Shown: in pieces, positions 17,218 through 25,878 of the stretch
Layout: every line of letters begins with the position of its first letter
How positions within the stretch are numbered: position 1 is the first letter of the stretch
Source of the DNA: Pseudoalteromonas luteoviolacea S2607
GTDB lineage: Bacteria > Pseudomonadota > Gammaproteobacteria > Enterobacterales > Alteromonadaceae
Assembly (NCBI RefSeq): GCF_001625575.1
Contig: NZ_AUXV01000045.1
Coordinates: forward strand, 62,001 to 126,000
Direction of reading: 5' to 3'
Length of the DNA: 64,000 bases
Translations under genes and position numbers: made by a program
The notes under the pieces: model-generated
Told to the model about the DNA's origin: nothing
Databases searched by the model: none
Seen by the model: only the letters and a program-made list of their open reading frames with translations

Positions 17218-19017
17218 ATGTTTATGAGTTTAGGTATTGTTCTGCTTTCCGCAACGCTTAATTTGAATAGTCATCTCCCTCCATTGCAACCATGGCAGGG
17301 CTCTAGCTTGAGCCTTATGCGACAAGATGGACCATTGACGACGGACTTTGAACTGAGTGCGGGAGAGGAATCACCCAACTATGAGCAAACTAATGCATTT
17401 ATAAAGCGTTTAGTCGCAGCTAACCCTACACAGTTTAAATCAATCACAATCGGTAAAAGTGATCAGGGTAGGGATATTAATATGATGTTGGCTGTAGAAG
17501 ATAGCCAATTCTCCCCCGCAATGATGACCAACAATAAAAAGCCTACTATCTTAATTCAAGCTGGGATACATGCTGGTGAGATTGACGGTAAAGATGCAAT
17601 GTTTATGTTACTGAGAGATATTGCAACGGGAAAGCGACGCGATATTTTAAGTAAGGTTAATATCCTCTTTATACCAATTTTAAATGTGGATGGGCACGAG
17701 CGAAATAGCCAATTTAACCGCATTAATCAACGCGGCCCAGTGACGATGGGCTTTAGAACAAATGCAAAGAATTTGAACCTAAATCGAGATTATGCAAAGC
17801 TTGATACTCCTGGGGTAAGGGCTGTAATGGAGGTCATAAATGACTTCAAGCCTTCATTGTACATTGATGTTCATGTGACGGATGGTGCAGACTATCAATA
17901 CGATATTACGTATGGGTTTAACCCAAGTTTTGCAAGTGATTCTCCTGCTATTGCGAAGGTACTTGAAGAGCAGTTCTCCCCGATTATTGATAGCAAATTA
18001 TCTCAGCAAGGACATATTCCAGGGCCTTTGATTTTTGTTATGAATAAACGTAACTTAAAGCAAGGTTTGGCGGGGTGGGTTGCGTCACCGCGTTTCTCTA
18101 ACGGCTGGGGAGATCTAAAAGGGCTACCGACCATTCTTGTGGAAAACCATTCTTTAAAACCTTACAAACAACGTGTTTTAGGTACTTATGTCTTTATTGA
18201 TGGTGTTATTGATGCGCTGTCTAAACAGCATAAAGCGTTACACAAAGCCATCGAAACAGAGAAACACAATTATCCTACCGAGTTAGTTGTTGAACGGGGT
18301 TACAGCCAAAGCCCGGATTACATTCGCTTTAAAGGGATTAAATATAAGCAATTTGACAGTGCTTTGTCGGGTCATCAAGAAGTGAAGTACCTTGGTGAGC
18401 CTGTTGAGTATGAAGAGCTCCCCGTGTTTTGGCAAAAAGAAGTAAAAGCCAAAGTCACAGTGCCAAATGCATTCTATATACCGCCTCAATACAGCAATAT
18501 AGTGCAGAAGCTTGCTCTACATGGTATTGAAGTGGAGACTGTTTCTAACACTCTCGATGAGAGTACTAGTCTTACCCAGCTCAAGGTGTCTAGTTATGAA
18601 TTTGCTAAACAACCATTTGAAGGGCGCTTTCGCGTTAGTGCGCAATTTGAAGCGTTACAGCTAAGTGAATCACCAATAACCGAAGGTTGGTACAAGGTAT
18701 CGACGCAGCAACCTTATTCTGAACTCGTAACGCATTTATTACACCCAGTTGCTCCTGACTCATTTTTTGCTTGGGGTGATTTTTTAGGGATTTTCCAACG
18801 TACAGAATATGTTGAAAATTATGCACTTGAGCCATATGCTAGAAAAATGTTAAAAGAGAGTCCTAAGTTGGCGTTGGCATTTGATAAGCGTATAAGCGAA
18901 GACCGCGAGTTTGCCAACAGCGATGAACAACGGCTTGAGTGGTTATATGAAAAAACCCCATTTTATGATCAAGCATATTTGAAATACCCAATTTTAATGT
19001 CGTACCAGAGCAAATAG
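17218..19017 (+). CDS. M14 family zinc carboxypeptidase, secreted
   Basis: This 599-residue protein has an N-terminal hydrophobic export-type segment and a metallocarboxypeptidase domain. Zinc ligands are His118 and Glu121 (GIHAGEIDGKD) and His219 (IDVHVTDG). The segment NRDYAKLDTPG supplies the family's substrate-binding Asn-Arg pair. The C-terminal 250 residues are a less conserved extension. M14 enzymes remove C-terminal amino acids or cut cell-wall peptides; which applies here is open. The MBL gene starts one base after the stop, so the two are probably co-transcribed. Confidence 0.88.
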   Translation: MFMSLGIVLLSATLNLNSHLPPLQPWQGSSLSLMRQDGPLTTDFELSAGEESPNYEQTNAFIKRLVAANPTQFKSITIGKSDQGRDINMMLAVEDSQFSPAMMTNNKKPTILIQAGIHAGEIDGKDAMFMLLRDIATGKRRDILSKVNILFIPILNVDGHERNSQFNRINQRGPVTMGFRTNAKNLNLNRDYAKLDTPGVRAVMEVINDFKPSLYIDVHVTDGADYQYDITYGFNPSFASDSPAIAKVLEEQFSPIIDSKLSQQGHIPGPLIFVMNKRNLKQGLAGWVASPRFSNGWGDLKGLPTILVENHSLKPYKQRVLGTYVFIDGVIDALSKQHKALHKAIETEKHNYPTELVVERGYSQSPDYIRFKGIKYKQFDSALSGHQEVKYLGEPVEYEELPVFWQKEVKAKVTVPNAFYIPPQYSNIVQKLALHGIEVETVSNTLDESTSLTQLKVSSYEFAKQPFEGRFRVSAQFEALQLSESPITEGWYKVSTQQPYSELVTHLLHPVAPDSFFAWGDFLGIFQRTEYVENYALEPYARKMLKESPKLALAFDKRISEDREFANSDEQRLEWLYEKTPFYDQAYLKYPILMSYQSK

Positions 19018-19018
19018 T

Positions 19019-19660
19019 ATGAAAGTTATTACAATACCTGTAACCCCTTTTATGCAAAACTGTAGAGTTATCGCTTGCGATGTAACAGGTAAAGCTGCCA
19101 TAGTGGATCCTGGTGGTGATGTCGAGAAAATTCTGCCTGCCATTGAAGAGCATAAATTAGCGGTAGAGTTTATATTGCTCACGCATGGTCATTTGGACCA
19201 TGTTGGTGCGAGTATTGAGCTGGCTGATTCTCTAGAGATAGAAATTGTCGGCCCTCATATTGAAGATAAATTTTGGTTAGATGGTTTACCAATGCAGGCG
19301 CAAATGTTTGGATTTGCGCCACAAGCTGGCTTCACGCCACACAAGTGGCTCGAAGAAGGTGATGTGATAGAGCTAGGTGAGCTCAAGTTGGCAGTAAAGC
19401 ATTGCCCCGGTCACACCCCGGGTCATGTTGTTTTTTATGAGCCTAAAAGTGCGTCGGTGCTTGTAGGAGATGTATTGTTTAAGGGCTCAGTGGGGCGCAC
19501 TGACTTTCCAAAAGGAAACGCCGCACAACTTAAGCACGCTATAGAAACTAAACTTTTTACACTTGACGATAATACAAGGGTAATGAGTGGTCACGGAGAA
19601 GATACCAGTATAGGGTATGAGAAGCGCAACAATCCGTTTATGAGCGGGCGTTTTGGATAG
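19019..19660 (+). CDS. MBL-fold metallo-hydrolase, glyoxalase II-like (YcbL type)
   Basis: This 213-residue protein has the di-metal motif THGHLDHVG, the further ligands in HCPGHTPGH and VGDVLFKGSVGRTDF, and the closing SGHGEDT. These are the marks of the short glyoxalase II-like metallo-beta-lactamase proteins such as YcbL, which hydrolyse thioesters. No signal peptide is visible, so it acts in the cytoplasm. It follows the M14 gene by one base. The true substrate is not fixed by sequence. Confidence 0.93.
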   Translation: MKVITIPVTPFMQNCRVIACDVTGKAAIVDPGGDVEKILPAIEEHKLAVEFILLTHGHLDHVGASIELADSLEIEIVGPHIEDKFWLDGLPMQAQMFGFAPQAGFTPHKWLEEGDVIELGELKLAVKHCPGHTPGHVVFYEPKSASVLVGDVLFKGSVGRTDFPKGNAAQLKHAIETKLFTLDDNTRVMSGHGEDTSIGYEKRNNPFMSGRFG

Positions 19661-19707
19661 TACTACGTGAATAGCGTAAAGTTTAACATTAAAATATAAA
19701 GATAAAT

Positions 19708-20169
19708 ATGTCATTAAATCAAGTTGATCGTCAGATATTAGCGTTGTTACAGCAGGATGCTAGCCTGTCTACAGCAGAAATTGCAGACAAAGTTGGATTG
19801 TCACAATCACCGTGCTGGAGGCGAATAGCTAAGTTGGAACAAGATGGGTTTATTAAAGGGAAAGTTGCGCTGTTAGACGAAAAGCAACTTGGCTTTGATA
19901 TGCTGGTCTATGCTCATGTAAAGCTATCTAATCATGGTCGCAATAATCTCGCTGAATTTGAAAAACTGATAATGAGCTATGACGAAGTTACAGAGTGTTA
20001 CACCATGGCAGGCACGATGGACTTCATGTTGCGCATTATTTCTAAAGGAATTGAAGGTTATGAGCTGTTTGTCAGAGATAATCTACTGAATTTGGAGTAC
20101 GTTCAAGAAGTGCATTCCAATGTCACCATGACGTGCGTTAAACGTTCAACTGCTTTACCAATCATTTAG
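19708..20169 (+). CDS. Lrp/AsnC family transcriptional regulator
   Basis: This 153-residue protein begins with an AsnC-type helix-turn-helix (DRQILALLQQDASLSTAEIADKVGLSQSPCWRRIAKLE), followed by the RAM ligand domain (ECYTMAGTMDFMLRI). It is a paralogue of the global-type Lrp at 46339. Such regulators usually respond to amino acids. Neither neighbour is an obvious amino-acid gene, so the target is unclear. A strong terminator follows. Confidence 0.93.
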   Translation: MSLNQVDRQILALLQQDASLSTAEIADKVGLSQSPCWRRIAKLEQDGFIKGKVALLDEKQLGFDMLVYAHVKLSNHGRNNLAEFEKLIMSYDEVTECYTMAGTMDFMLRIISKGIEGYELFVRDNLLNLEYVQEVHSNVTMTCVKRSTALPII

Positions 20170-20216
20170 TGTCATACAGACATCTCAAATTACCACTATA
20201 ATGTATCATGTTTGTT

Positions 20217-20251
20217 AAAAGCGCTGGATTTTGTTAGGATCCAGCGCTTTT
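20217..20251 (+). terminator. Intrinsic terminator after the AsnC/Lrp gene
   Basis: A 13-bp stem (AAAAGCGCTGGAT with ATCCAGCGCTTTT) ends in T4, 48 bases after the stop. The A/T flanks could let it work in both directions. Confidence 0.85.
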
Positions 20252-20281
20252 CTGTCGTAGTAAAAAACACTGGGGATATAA

Positions 20282-21838
20282 ATGTTTAATCTTTTAGGCA
20301 AAGCGCCAAGCTCTGCTAAGAACGATGTGCTATCAGGCTTAACCGTTGCATTGGCATTGGTACCTGAAGCAGTCGCTTTCGCATTTGTTGCACAAGTCGA
20401 CCCATTAGTTGGCCTTTATGCAGCATTCATCGTTGGACTTATCACTTCAATATTTGGTGGTCGTCCTGGTATGATTTCAGGTGCAACTGGTGCACTTGCA
20501 GTAGTTATGGTAAGCCTTGTGGTTGAACATGGGGTCGAATACCTCTTTGCAACTGTATTACTAATGGGTATTTTACAGATCCTAGCAGGTATCTTTAAGC
20601 TGGGTAAATTCATCCGAATGGTGCCACACCCAGTAATGCTCGGTTTCGTTAATGGCCTCGCCATTGTTATTTTCCTCGCTCAACTCGGTCAATTCAAAGT
20701 GATGGATGACTCCGGAACGCTACAATGGATGCAAGGCTCAGAGCTATACATTATGGCTGGCCTTGTTGCGCTAACCATGGGCATTATTCACTTCCTACCT
20801 AAATTAACGACCGCTATTCCGTCAAGCCTTGCAGCCATTTTAGTCGTAACAGGTATTGTGATTGGATTTGACCTAGATGCGCGAAATGTACTTGATTATC
20901 TAAAAGATATGAGTGGTAATGCTGATGCCACCATTGCTGGTGGCTTCCCTATGTTCCATATTCCAGAAGTACCTTGGAACTTAGAAACATTTAAAATTAT
21001 TTTCCCTTATGCACTTATCTTGGCTGCAATCGGTCTCATTGAGTCATTGCTGACATTGACACTCATTGATGAAATCACTGAGACTCGCGGTAATAGTAAC
21101 CGAGAATGCGTTGGTCAAGGTGCTGCAAATGTAACTTGTGGTGTGTTTGGTGCAATGGGGGGTTGTGCGATGATCGGACAATCTATGATCAACATTAATT
21201 CAGGTGGTCGCAGCAGGCTGTCGGGTATCACAGCTGCGCTGTTATTACTTGGTTTTATCTTGTTCGCAGCTAGCTTGATCGAAATGATACCTCTGGCAGC
21301 ACTGGTAGGCGTTATGTTTATGGTTGTACTAGGTACCTTTGAGTGGTCTAGCTTCCGATTAATGAAGCGCATCCCTAAAAGTGATGCGTTTGTAATTGTG
21401 CTTGTATCAGGTGTAACCGTAATAACAGATTTGGCCATTGCAGTATGTGTGGGTGTCATTGTATCTGCGCTTGTATTTGCTTGGGAACATGCAAAGCACA
21501 TTTATACCAGTAATTACATAGATGAAGAGGGCTCTAAAGTGTATGAGCTTCATGGCCCGCTGTTCTTTGGTTCGGTTAAAAACTTCGCTGAGCTGTTTGA
21601 TATCGCAAATGATCCGGATGATGTCATCGTCGAGTTCAAATATAGCCGTGTCGCAGACCACAGCGCTATTGAGGCAATTGATGCTTTAGCTGAAAAATAT
21701 ACTAAAGCAGGTAAAACGCTTCACTTGCGTCACCTAAGCCAAGACTGCAAGCAGCTACTGGACAATGCATGTGACTTAGTAGAAGTTAATGTGATTGAAG
21801 ACCCAAAATACAAAGTAGCTTCGGATAAGCTAGCCTAA
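20282..21838 (+). CDS. SulP family (SLC26) anion transporter with STAS domain
   Basis: This 518-residue inner-membrane transporter starts with the SulP core (DVLSGLTVALALVPEAVAFAFVAQVDPLVGLYA) and has about 10-14 membrane segments up to residue 400. It ends in a cytoplasmic STAS domain (VYELHGPLFFGSVKNFAELF and the VADHSAIEAIDALA strand). Members move sulfate, bicarbonate or C4-dicarboxylates. The short, compact form lacks the features of the well-studied BicA or DauA, so I leave the substrate open. It stands alone between two terminators. Confidence 0.93.
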   Translation: MFNLLGKAPSSAKNDVLSGLTVALALVPEAVAFAFVAQVDPLVGLYAAFIVGLITSIFGGRPGMISGATGALAVVMVSLVVEHGVEYLFATVLLMGILQILAGIFKLGKFIRMVPHPVMLGFVNGLAIVIFLAQLGQFKVMDDSGTLQWMQGSELYIMAGLVALTMGIIHFLPKLTTAIPSSLAAILVVTGIVIGFDLDARNVLDYLKDMSGNADATIAGGFPMFHIPEVPWNLETFKIIFPYALILAAIGLIESLLTLTLIDEITETRGNSNRECVGQGAANVTCGVFGAMGGCAMIGQSMININSGGRSRLSGITAALLLLGFILFAASLIEMIPLAALVGVMFMVVLGTFEWSSFRLMKRIPKSDAFVIVLVSGVTVITDLAIAVCVGVIVSALVFAWEHAKHIYTSNYIDEEGSKVYELHGPLFFGSVKNFAELFDIANDPDDVIVEFKYSRVADHSAIEAIDALAEKYTKAGKTLHLRHLSQDCKQLLDNACDLVEVNVIEDPKYKVASDKLA

Positions 21839-21847
21839 ACTTGTTTT

Positions 21848-21884
21848 GCATAAAAAAGCCCGCATTAAGCGGGCTTTTTTATGC
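21848..21884 (+). terminator. Intrinsic terminator after the SulP gene
   Basis: A perfect 16-bp stem (GCATAAAAAAGCCCGC, loop ATTAA, exact complement) contains A6 and T6 tracts, so it can work on either strand. Confidence 0.93.
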
Positions 21885-22012
21885 TTAAGAATATGTATTA
21901 AAAGAGGTGAGAAAAAATAATATCTTTGGCTCATTTTATCTTTAAGCTATAGCTTATTTACCTTCGCTTTATTAAGGTGAACTCAAAATACATTAAGAAG
22001 TGAAAACGCAAT

Positions 22013-22429
22013 ATGAAAAAAATCTCTGCGGTCATAGTTTTGGCATCGATGCTCCTTAGTCATCAACCTGCTGCACAAGAAAAGCAAGTGAGCGTAAAAA
22101 CATTGGTCAAAACCAGTCAAAGTTGGGACGGCTCACCTTTGCCTAAGTATCCATCCGGCACACCCGAAATAACAGTTCTCGATATTAATATACCAGCAGG
22201 GACAACGCTTCCACTCCACTTTCATCCTGTGATTAATGCGGGTGTCGTACTACAAGGACACCTTAAGGTGACAAAGCCTAACGGTGAGGTTTTGATGCTA
22301 AACGCAGGAGATCCGATTGTTGAACTGGTAAATAAGGTACATACAGGAAAGGCACTAGGCGAAGATGATGTGAGAATCATCGTGTTCTATGCTGGCGAAA
22401 AAGGCAAAGCTATTACAGTTAAAAAATAG
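22013..22429 (+). CDS. Periplasmic cupin-domain protein
   Basis: This 138-residue protein has a clear signal peptide (MKKISAVIVLASMLLSHQPAAQ) and one cupin barrel. The first cupin motif gives metal ligands His-x-His in PLHFHPVINAGVVLQG, and the second motif is around AGDPIVELVNKVHTGKAL. It resembles small exported cupins often annotated only as cupin domain proteins. The ribosome site is AAGAAGTG. No partner gene is obvious and no reaction can be assigned. Confidence 0.85.
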   Translation: MKKISAVIVLASMLLSHQPAAQEKQVSVKTLVKTSQSWDGSPLPKYPSGTPEITVLDINIPAGTTLPLHFHPVINAGVVLQGHLKVTKPNGEVLMLNAGDPIVELVNKVHTGKALGEDDVRIIVFYAGEKGKAITVKK

Positions 22430-22476
22430 CAAAGTACTAGGCTAGTTTATATTAAGGCTAACTAACCTCGTGCAAT

Positions 22477-23370
22477 TCAAACTGACAAATGGCGCGTATG
22501 ATTAATTAAAAACTCACATAGCGCTTTTACTTTCGCATTGTCTTTTAGGTCTTTGTGGTATGTGTACCATAAAGAGCCTATGTAATCCGTTGCAAATAGG
22601 GTGCTGCAATCAAGTTTAACTAAATGTGCGTGCTTATTAGCTTCTATCTCAGACACAGGGCCAATGCCCATCCCACTTATCACTGCGGATTGGATATCTA
22701 AAAATTGATTGCTTGAGTAAACAATACTTTCATTGCTCAATCGTTTTATGACTTGATGAATAAACGGGATGTGATATTTACTTATATCAGGCATTAACCA
22801 CTGGTGTTCATTCATCTGTGTTTCGCACTCAGGCAGTCCAAATGTATCGACATAACTTTGCGATGCATAATAGGCCATTTTTAATGACACAACATGGCGT
22901 ACAATCAAGTCTGGATCTTGGGGCTTAGGCCCAGCCCTCAACGCAACATGCACGGCGCCACTCTGTGCGGGGATCACCTCATCAGTAGCGAGAAGCTCAA
23001 TCCTTACCTTTGGATATTGCTGGCGAAAAGCATGCATTGCTGGCGCGAGAAGTGATGAGTATGACGTGACCGTCGTAATCCTTACTTTTCCGCTAAAGTC
23101 TTGCTGAACACTTTGTAATTTATCCTCTAATGCAACAAATTGTGCGTCAATGTCAGGCATCGCATCATGCAAAATAGAACCCGCATCGGTCAATTTATAT
23201 CCTCTTTGATGACGGATAAATAGCTTAACGTTCAGTGCTTCTTCTAGTCGGTTTATGTGTCGTAACACGGTGGTGTGATTACATTGGAGTGTTTGCGAAG
23301 CTTTGGCCAACGAGCCAGCATTTGCCACAATATGCGCAACACGAAAGTCATCCCAATTTAACTTTTGCAT
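22477..23370 (-). CDS. LysR family transcriptional regulator
   Basis: This 297-residue protein has an N-terminal winged helix-turn-helix (DDFRVAHIVANAGSLAKASQTLQCNHTTVLRHINRLEEAL) and a LysR substrate-binding domain. I start it at the ATG at 23370, which gives the normal spacing before the HTH; the frame is open to 23424. It is divergent from the cytochrome b561-YceI pair, with about 135 bases between, so it could control them, but LysR proteins often act elsewhere. The recognition helix reads NHTTVLRHINRLE, with His where many LysR proteins have a polar Ser or Gln. Confidence 0.92.
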   Translation of the reverse strand: MQKLNWDDFRVAHIVANAGSLAKASQTLQCNHTTVLRHINRLEEALNVKLFIRHQRGYKLTDAGSILHDAMPDIDAQFVALEDKLQSVQQDFSGKVRITTVTSYSSLLAPAMHAFRQQYPKVRIELLATDEVIPAQSGAVHVALRAGPKPQDPDLIVRHVVSLKMAYYASQSYVDTFGLPECETQMNEHQWLMPDISKYHIPFIHQVIKRLSNESIVYSSNQFLDIQSAVISGMGIGPVSEIEANKHAHLVKLDCSTLFATDYIGSLWYTYHKDLKDNAKVKALCEFLINHTRHLSV

Positions 23371-23505
23371 AAAAAAATAATATTCCACTTCGTCTATGGA
23401 ATTAGTATATACAATTTTGCACAACAGTTTTTAAATTTATGCACTACTTGTGGGGAGAATTAATCTGTAATCTAGATACAGGTATCCGGCAAGGTAGGAG
23501 GCAAG

Positions 23506-24057
23506 GTGCTTAAAAACAGTAAGAAAAGTTATGGTTTGGTAGCCATATTAATTCATTGGCTCATGGCGATAGCGATCTTTTTTATGTTTGGACTTGGCCT
23601 TTATATGGTAGAGCTTACCTATTATGACCCATGGTACAAAGGCGCTTTAGAGCTGCACAAATCGATCGGTATGTCATTGATAGCTATGTGGGTATTGAGG
23701 CTGCTCTGGCGACAGGTTAACGAGCGCCCTGATGAACTTCCGGGGCCAAAACTAGAACAGGTTGCAGCGCGAGTAGGGCACTTTTTACTCTATGTATTGA
23801 TGCTACTAATTCTTGTCAGTGGTTATTTGATTTCGACTGCTGACGGTAGGCCTATTTCTGTATTTGAACTCATTAATGTGCCTGCATTTCCTTGGTCTTT
23901 TGATAATCAAGAAGACATTGTTGGTGAAGTGCACTTTTGGTTGGCATGGGCATTAATTGGCTTTGTAGTCGTGCATATAGGCGCTGCGTTGAAGCACCAG
24001 TTTATAAATAAAGATGGCGCCTTAAGTCGAATACTAAAAGTGAATAAAGAAAATTAA
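23506..24057 (+). CDS. Cytochrome b561
   Basis: This 183-residue di-haem membrane protein has four transmembrane helices. The haem-ligating histidines are likely in AILIHWLMA (helix 1), ELHKSIGM (helix 2), VGHFLLYVLM (helix 3) and VHFWLAWALIGFVVVHIGAALKHQF (helix 4). It transfers electrons between quinol and periplasmic partners, as for CybB. The start is GTG at 23506, after the strong site GGTAGGAGGCAAG. It is followed 22 bases later by a YceI gene, a very common pair in proteobacteria. Confidence 0.94.
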   Translation: MLKNSKKSYGLVAILIHWLMAIAIFFMFGLGLYMVELTYYDPWYKGALELHKSIGMSLIAMWVLRLLWRQVNERPDELPGPKLEQVAARVGHFLLYVLMLLILVSGYLISTADGRPISVFELINVPAFPWSFDNQEDIVGEVHFWLAWALIGFVVVHIGAALKHQFINKDGALSRILKVNKEN

Positions 24058-24079
24058 TTAAGTATCTTGAGAGGAATTT

Positions 24080-24655
24080 ATGAAAAAACGTATTTTATCC
24101 GCGGTTGTTGCTGCTGGTTTGGCAATTTCGGGTGTGGCTAATGCGGCGGAATACCAAATTGACAAAGCGGGCGCACACGCCTTTATAAACTTTAAAATTA
24201 AGCACTTGGGTTATAGTTGGTTAACGGGTCGATTTAATGATTTTGACGGTGACTTTAGCTATGATAAAGCTAACCCAAATGCCTCTAAAATAAATGTTGT
24301 TATTAATACTGCCAGTATTGACTCAAATCACGCTGAACGTGATAAGCACCTAAAAGGAAAGGACTTTTTAAACGTTAAGAAATTTCCAAAAGCAACCTTC
24401 GAAAGCTCTAAATATGAGCAAGTTAGTGAAACAGAAGGGAAGCTAACAGGTATATTAGAACTTCACGGTGTGAAGCGCACGATAACCTTCCCAGTAGAAA
24501 AAATTGGTGAAGGTAAAGATCCTTGGGGGGGTTACCGTGTTGGCTTTTCAGGTGAAACGACTTTAAAGCTTAAAGACTTCGGTATCGATTACAATTTAGG
24601 CCCAGCTTCTACTCATGTGACTCTTGAACTGCACATTGAAGGTATAAAAAAATAA
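24080..24655 (+). CDS. YceI family periplasmic isoprenoid-binding protein
   Basis: This 191-residue protein has a signal peptide ending ANA (residue 22) and a lipocalin-like YceI barrel (AEYQIDKAGAHAFINFKIKHLGYSWLTGRF). Family members bind polyisoprenoid quinone-like ligands in the periplasm and are often induced by base or osmotic stress. It lies in an operon with cytochrome b561, consistent with a quinone-linked role. The ribosome site is AGAGGAAT. Confidence 0.94.
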   Translation: MKKRILSAVVAAGLAISGVANAAEYQIDKAGAHAFINFKIKHLGYSWLTGRFNDFDGDFSYDKANPNASKINVVINTASIDSNHAERDKHLKGKDFLNVKKFPKATFESSKYEQVSETEGKLTGILELHGVKRTITFPVEKIGEGKDPWGGYRVGFSGETTLKLKDFGIDYNLGPASTHVTLELHIEGIKK

Positions 24656-24661
24656 CATACG

Positions 24662-24690
24662 GAGGCCTTGTTTTACGAGGCCCTCTTTTT
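24662..24690 (+). terminator. Terminator after the cytochrome b561-YceI operon
   Basis: GAGGCCT (24662-24668) pairs with AGGCCCTC (24678-24685) with a one-base bulge and is followed by T5. It overlaps the end of the convergent deaminase gene. Confidence 0.7.
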
Positions 24691-25261
24691 ATTTCAAGGC
24701 AGCAACCCCTTGCCAGTCCTCTAAGTCTTGTTCTGGTTTTTGCAATCTAAACTCTCCGTACTGTTTTACACCTAGTATATCTTCCAGAATATCTACTTGC
24801 AGACCTTTTTCTTTTAACAGTGACTCATTACCACTGGCATTAGTAATATCTCCAACCACGACGCGTTTGAAGCCTCTCATGTATAAAAGTGTAGCGCACA
24901 CATCACAAGGGCTTAGACTGGTGTACAGGGTTGTTTTAGAAAAATCAATTCTGCCAGCATCTCGAATTGCAGAGGTTTCTCCATGGTTGTAGGGATGTGA
25001 CTCTTGCACAAGGGTATTGTGTCCTTTACCGACAATTTGATTATTTTCATTATTGATGATAACTGCGCCAATAGGGCACCCGCCTTCTTCGTAGCTTTTT
25101 TTGGCAAGTAAAACCGCAATTCTCATGAAGTCAACATCGCTTAACTTTGCACTAAAATCATCAGAAATAAGCGTGGGTAAGCTTGTTGTCGGCATATGCG
25201 CAATAACGTTAAGAGTCGTATCATTCACTTTGGTATCTTGATCAAACAAAGGCTGTATCAT
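24689..25261 (-). CDS. Nucleoside/cytosine deaminase-like zinc enzyme
   Basis: This 190-residue protein carries the cytidine-deaminase superfamily motifs: HGETSAIRDAGR (zinc His and catalytic Glu) and SPCDVCATLLYMRGFKRVVVGD (zinc Cys pair). The second motif, with SPCDVC and VVVGD, is closest in pattern to fungal-type cytosine deaminase, which converts cytosine to uracil; guanine deaminase is the alternative. The ATG at 25261 follows GGATAAAACC; the frame extends to 25336 without a better site. An N-terminal extension of about 40 residues precedes the fold. It is convergent with YceI. Confidence 0.85.
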   Translation of the reverse strand: MIQPLFDQDTKVNDTTLNVIAHMPTTSLPTLISDDFSAKLSDVDFMRIAVLLAKKSYEEGGCPIGAVIINNENNQIVGKGHNTLVQESHPYNHGETSAIRDAGRIDFSKTTLYTSLSPCDVCATLLYMRGFKRVVVGDITNASGNESLLKEKGLQVDILEDILGVKQYGEFRLQKPEQDLEDWQGVAALK

Positions 25262-25333
25262 GGTTTTATCCAAAAAATTGCAATTGATACAACATATATA
25301 AGAACAATGAGGAGCAATTGTGAAGTGAGCTAC

Positions 25334-25355
25334 CAATAAATATAGATATTTATTG
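25334..25355. repeat. 22-bp AT-rich palindrome upstream of the deaminase gene
   Basis: CAATAAATAT (25334-25343) and ATATTTATTG (25346-25355) are perfect 10-bp arms around AG. It lies in the spacer between the divergent deaminase and DUF1330-like genes. It could be an operator for either; no regulator is encoded nearby. Confidence 0.4.
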
Positions 25356-25429
25356 ATAGGTTAGGAATTAGATTGTGTGTTTAACCACTTTAATGCAGAA
25401 TCTGGGTACAAAATTGTAAGGAAAAAACC

Positions 25430-25738
25430 ATGACAAAATTGGAAATATTGGTCGGGCTGTATGTAAAAAATGATGCGCTATATCTGGAGTATAGAAAGGC
25501 AATGACGCCAATATTACTGGGGATTGGCGGTGACTTTGGCTATGACTTTGTTGTAGGAAAAGTATTAAAAAAGGAAACAAGCAATGATATCAATCGCGTT
25601 TTCACAATACGTTTTCCGAGCAAAGAGGCAATGGACACCTTTTTTAGCAACGAAGAATATCTAGAAATCAAAGAAAAATACTATAAGCCGGCAGTTGAAC
25701 ATACGACAATTATTCGTAGCTATGAAATAACCGAATAA
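25430..25738 (+). CDS. DUF1330-like small dimeric alpha/beta barrel protein
   Basis: This 102-residue cytoplasmic protein has the pattern LEILVGLYVKNDALYLEYRKAMTPIL, then RVFTIRFPSKEAMDTFFSNEEYLEIKEKYY. This matches the ferredoxin-like DUF1330 or antibiotic-biosynthesis-monooxygenase-like fold (strand, helix, strand, a helix beginning SKEAMDTFF). Family members have no agreed function. The ATG follows AAGGAAAAAACC. It may share a promoter region with the divergent deaminase and stands about 140 bases before the DUF2235 gene. Confidence 0.72.
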   Translation: MTKLEILVGLYVKNDALYLEYRKAMTPILLGIGGDFGYDFVVGKVLKKETSNDINRVFTIRFPSKEAMDTFFSNEEYLEIKEKYYKPAVEHTTIIRSYEITE

Positions 25739-25783
25739 GAAACTTTTGCACAGTCAGACAGCATAACCATAAAAATTTTAGTA

Positions 25784-25867
25784 ATGAATAGGGAAAATTT
25801 GTCCTTTTTAATGTTTGTCATTAGCTGTATTGTTGCGGCTGCTATTTATTGTAATTCAGTTAGTTAA
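25784..25867 (+). CDS. Possible 27-residue single-pass membrane microprotein
   Basis: A short frame reads MNRENLSFLMFVISCIVAAAIYCNSVS and stops 11 bases before the DUF2235 gene. It would be one transmembrane helix with short tails. There is no convincing ribosome site, so this is a weak call kept because of its position. Confidence 0.25.
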   Translation: MNRENLSFLMFVISCIVAAAIYCNSVS

Positions 25868-25878
25868 AAGGAAAAAGA

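Noticed and set aside
21115..21501. 128-codon minus-strand frame within the SulP gene
   Set aside because: It runs opposite conserved membrane segments and has no start signal.
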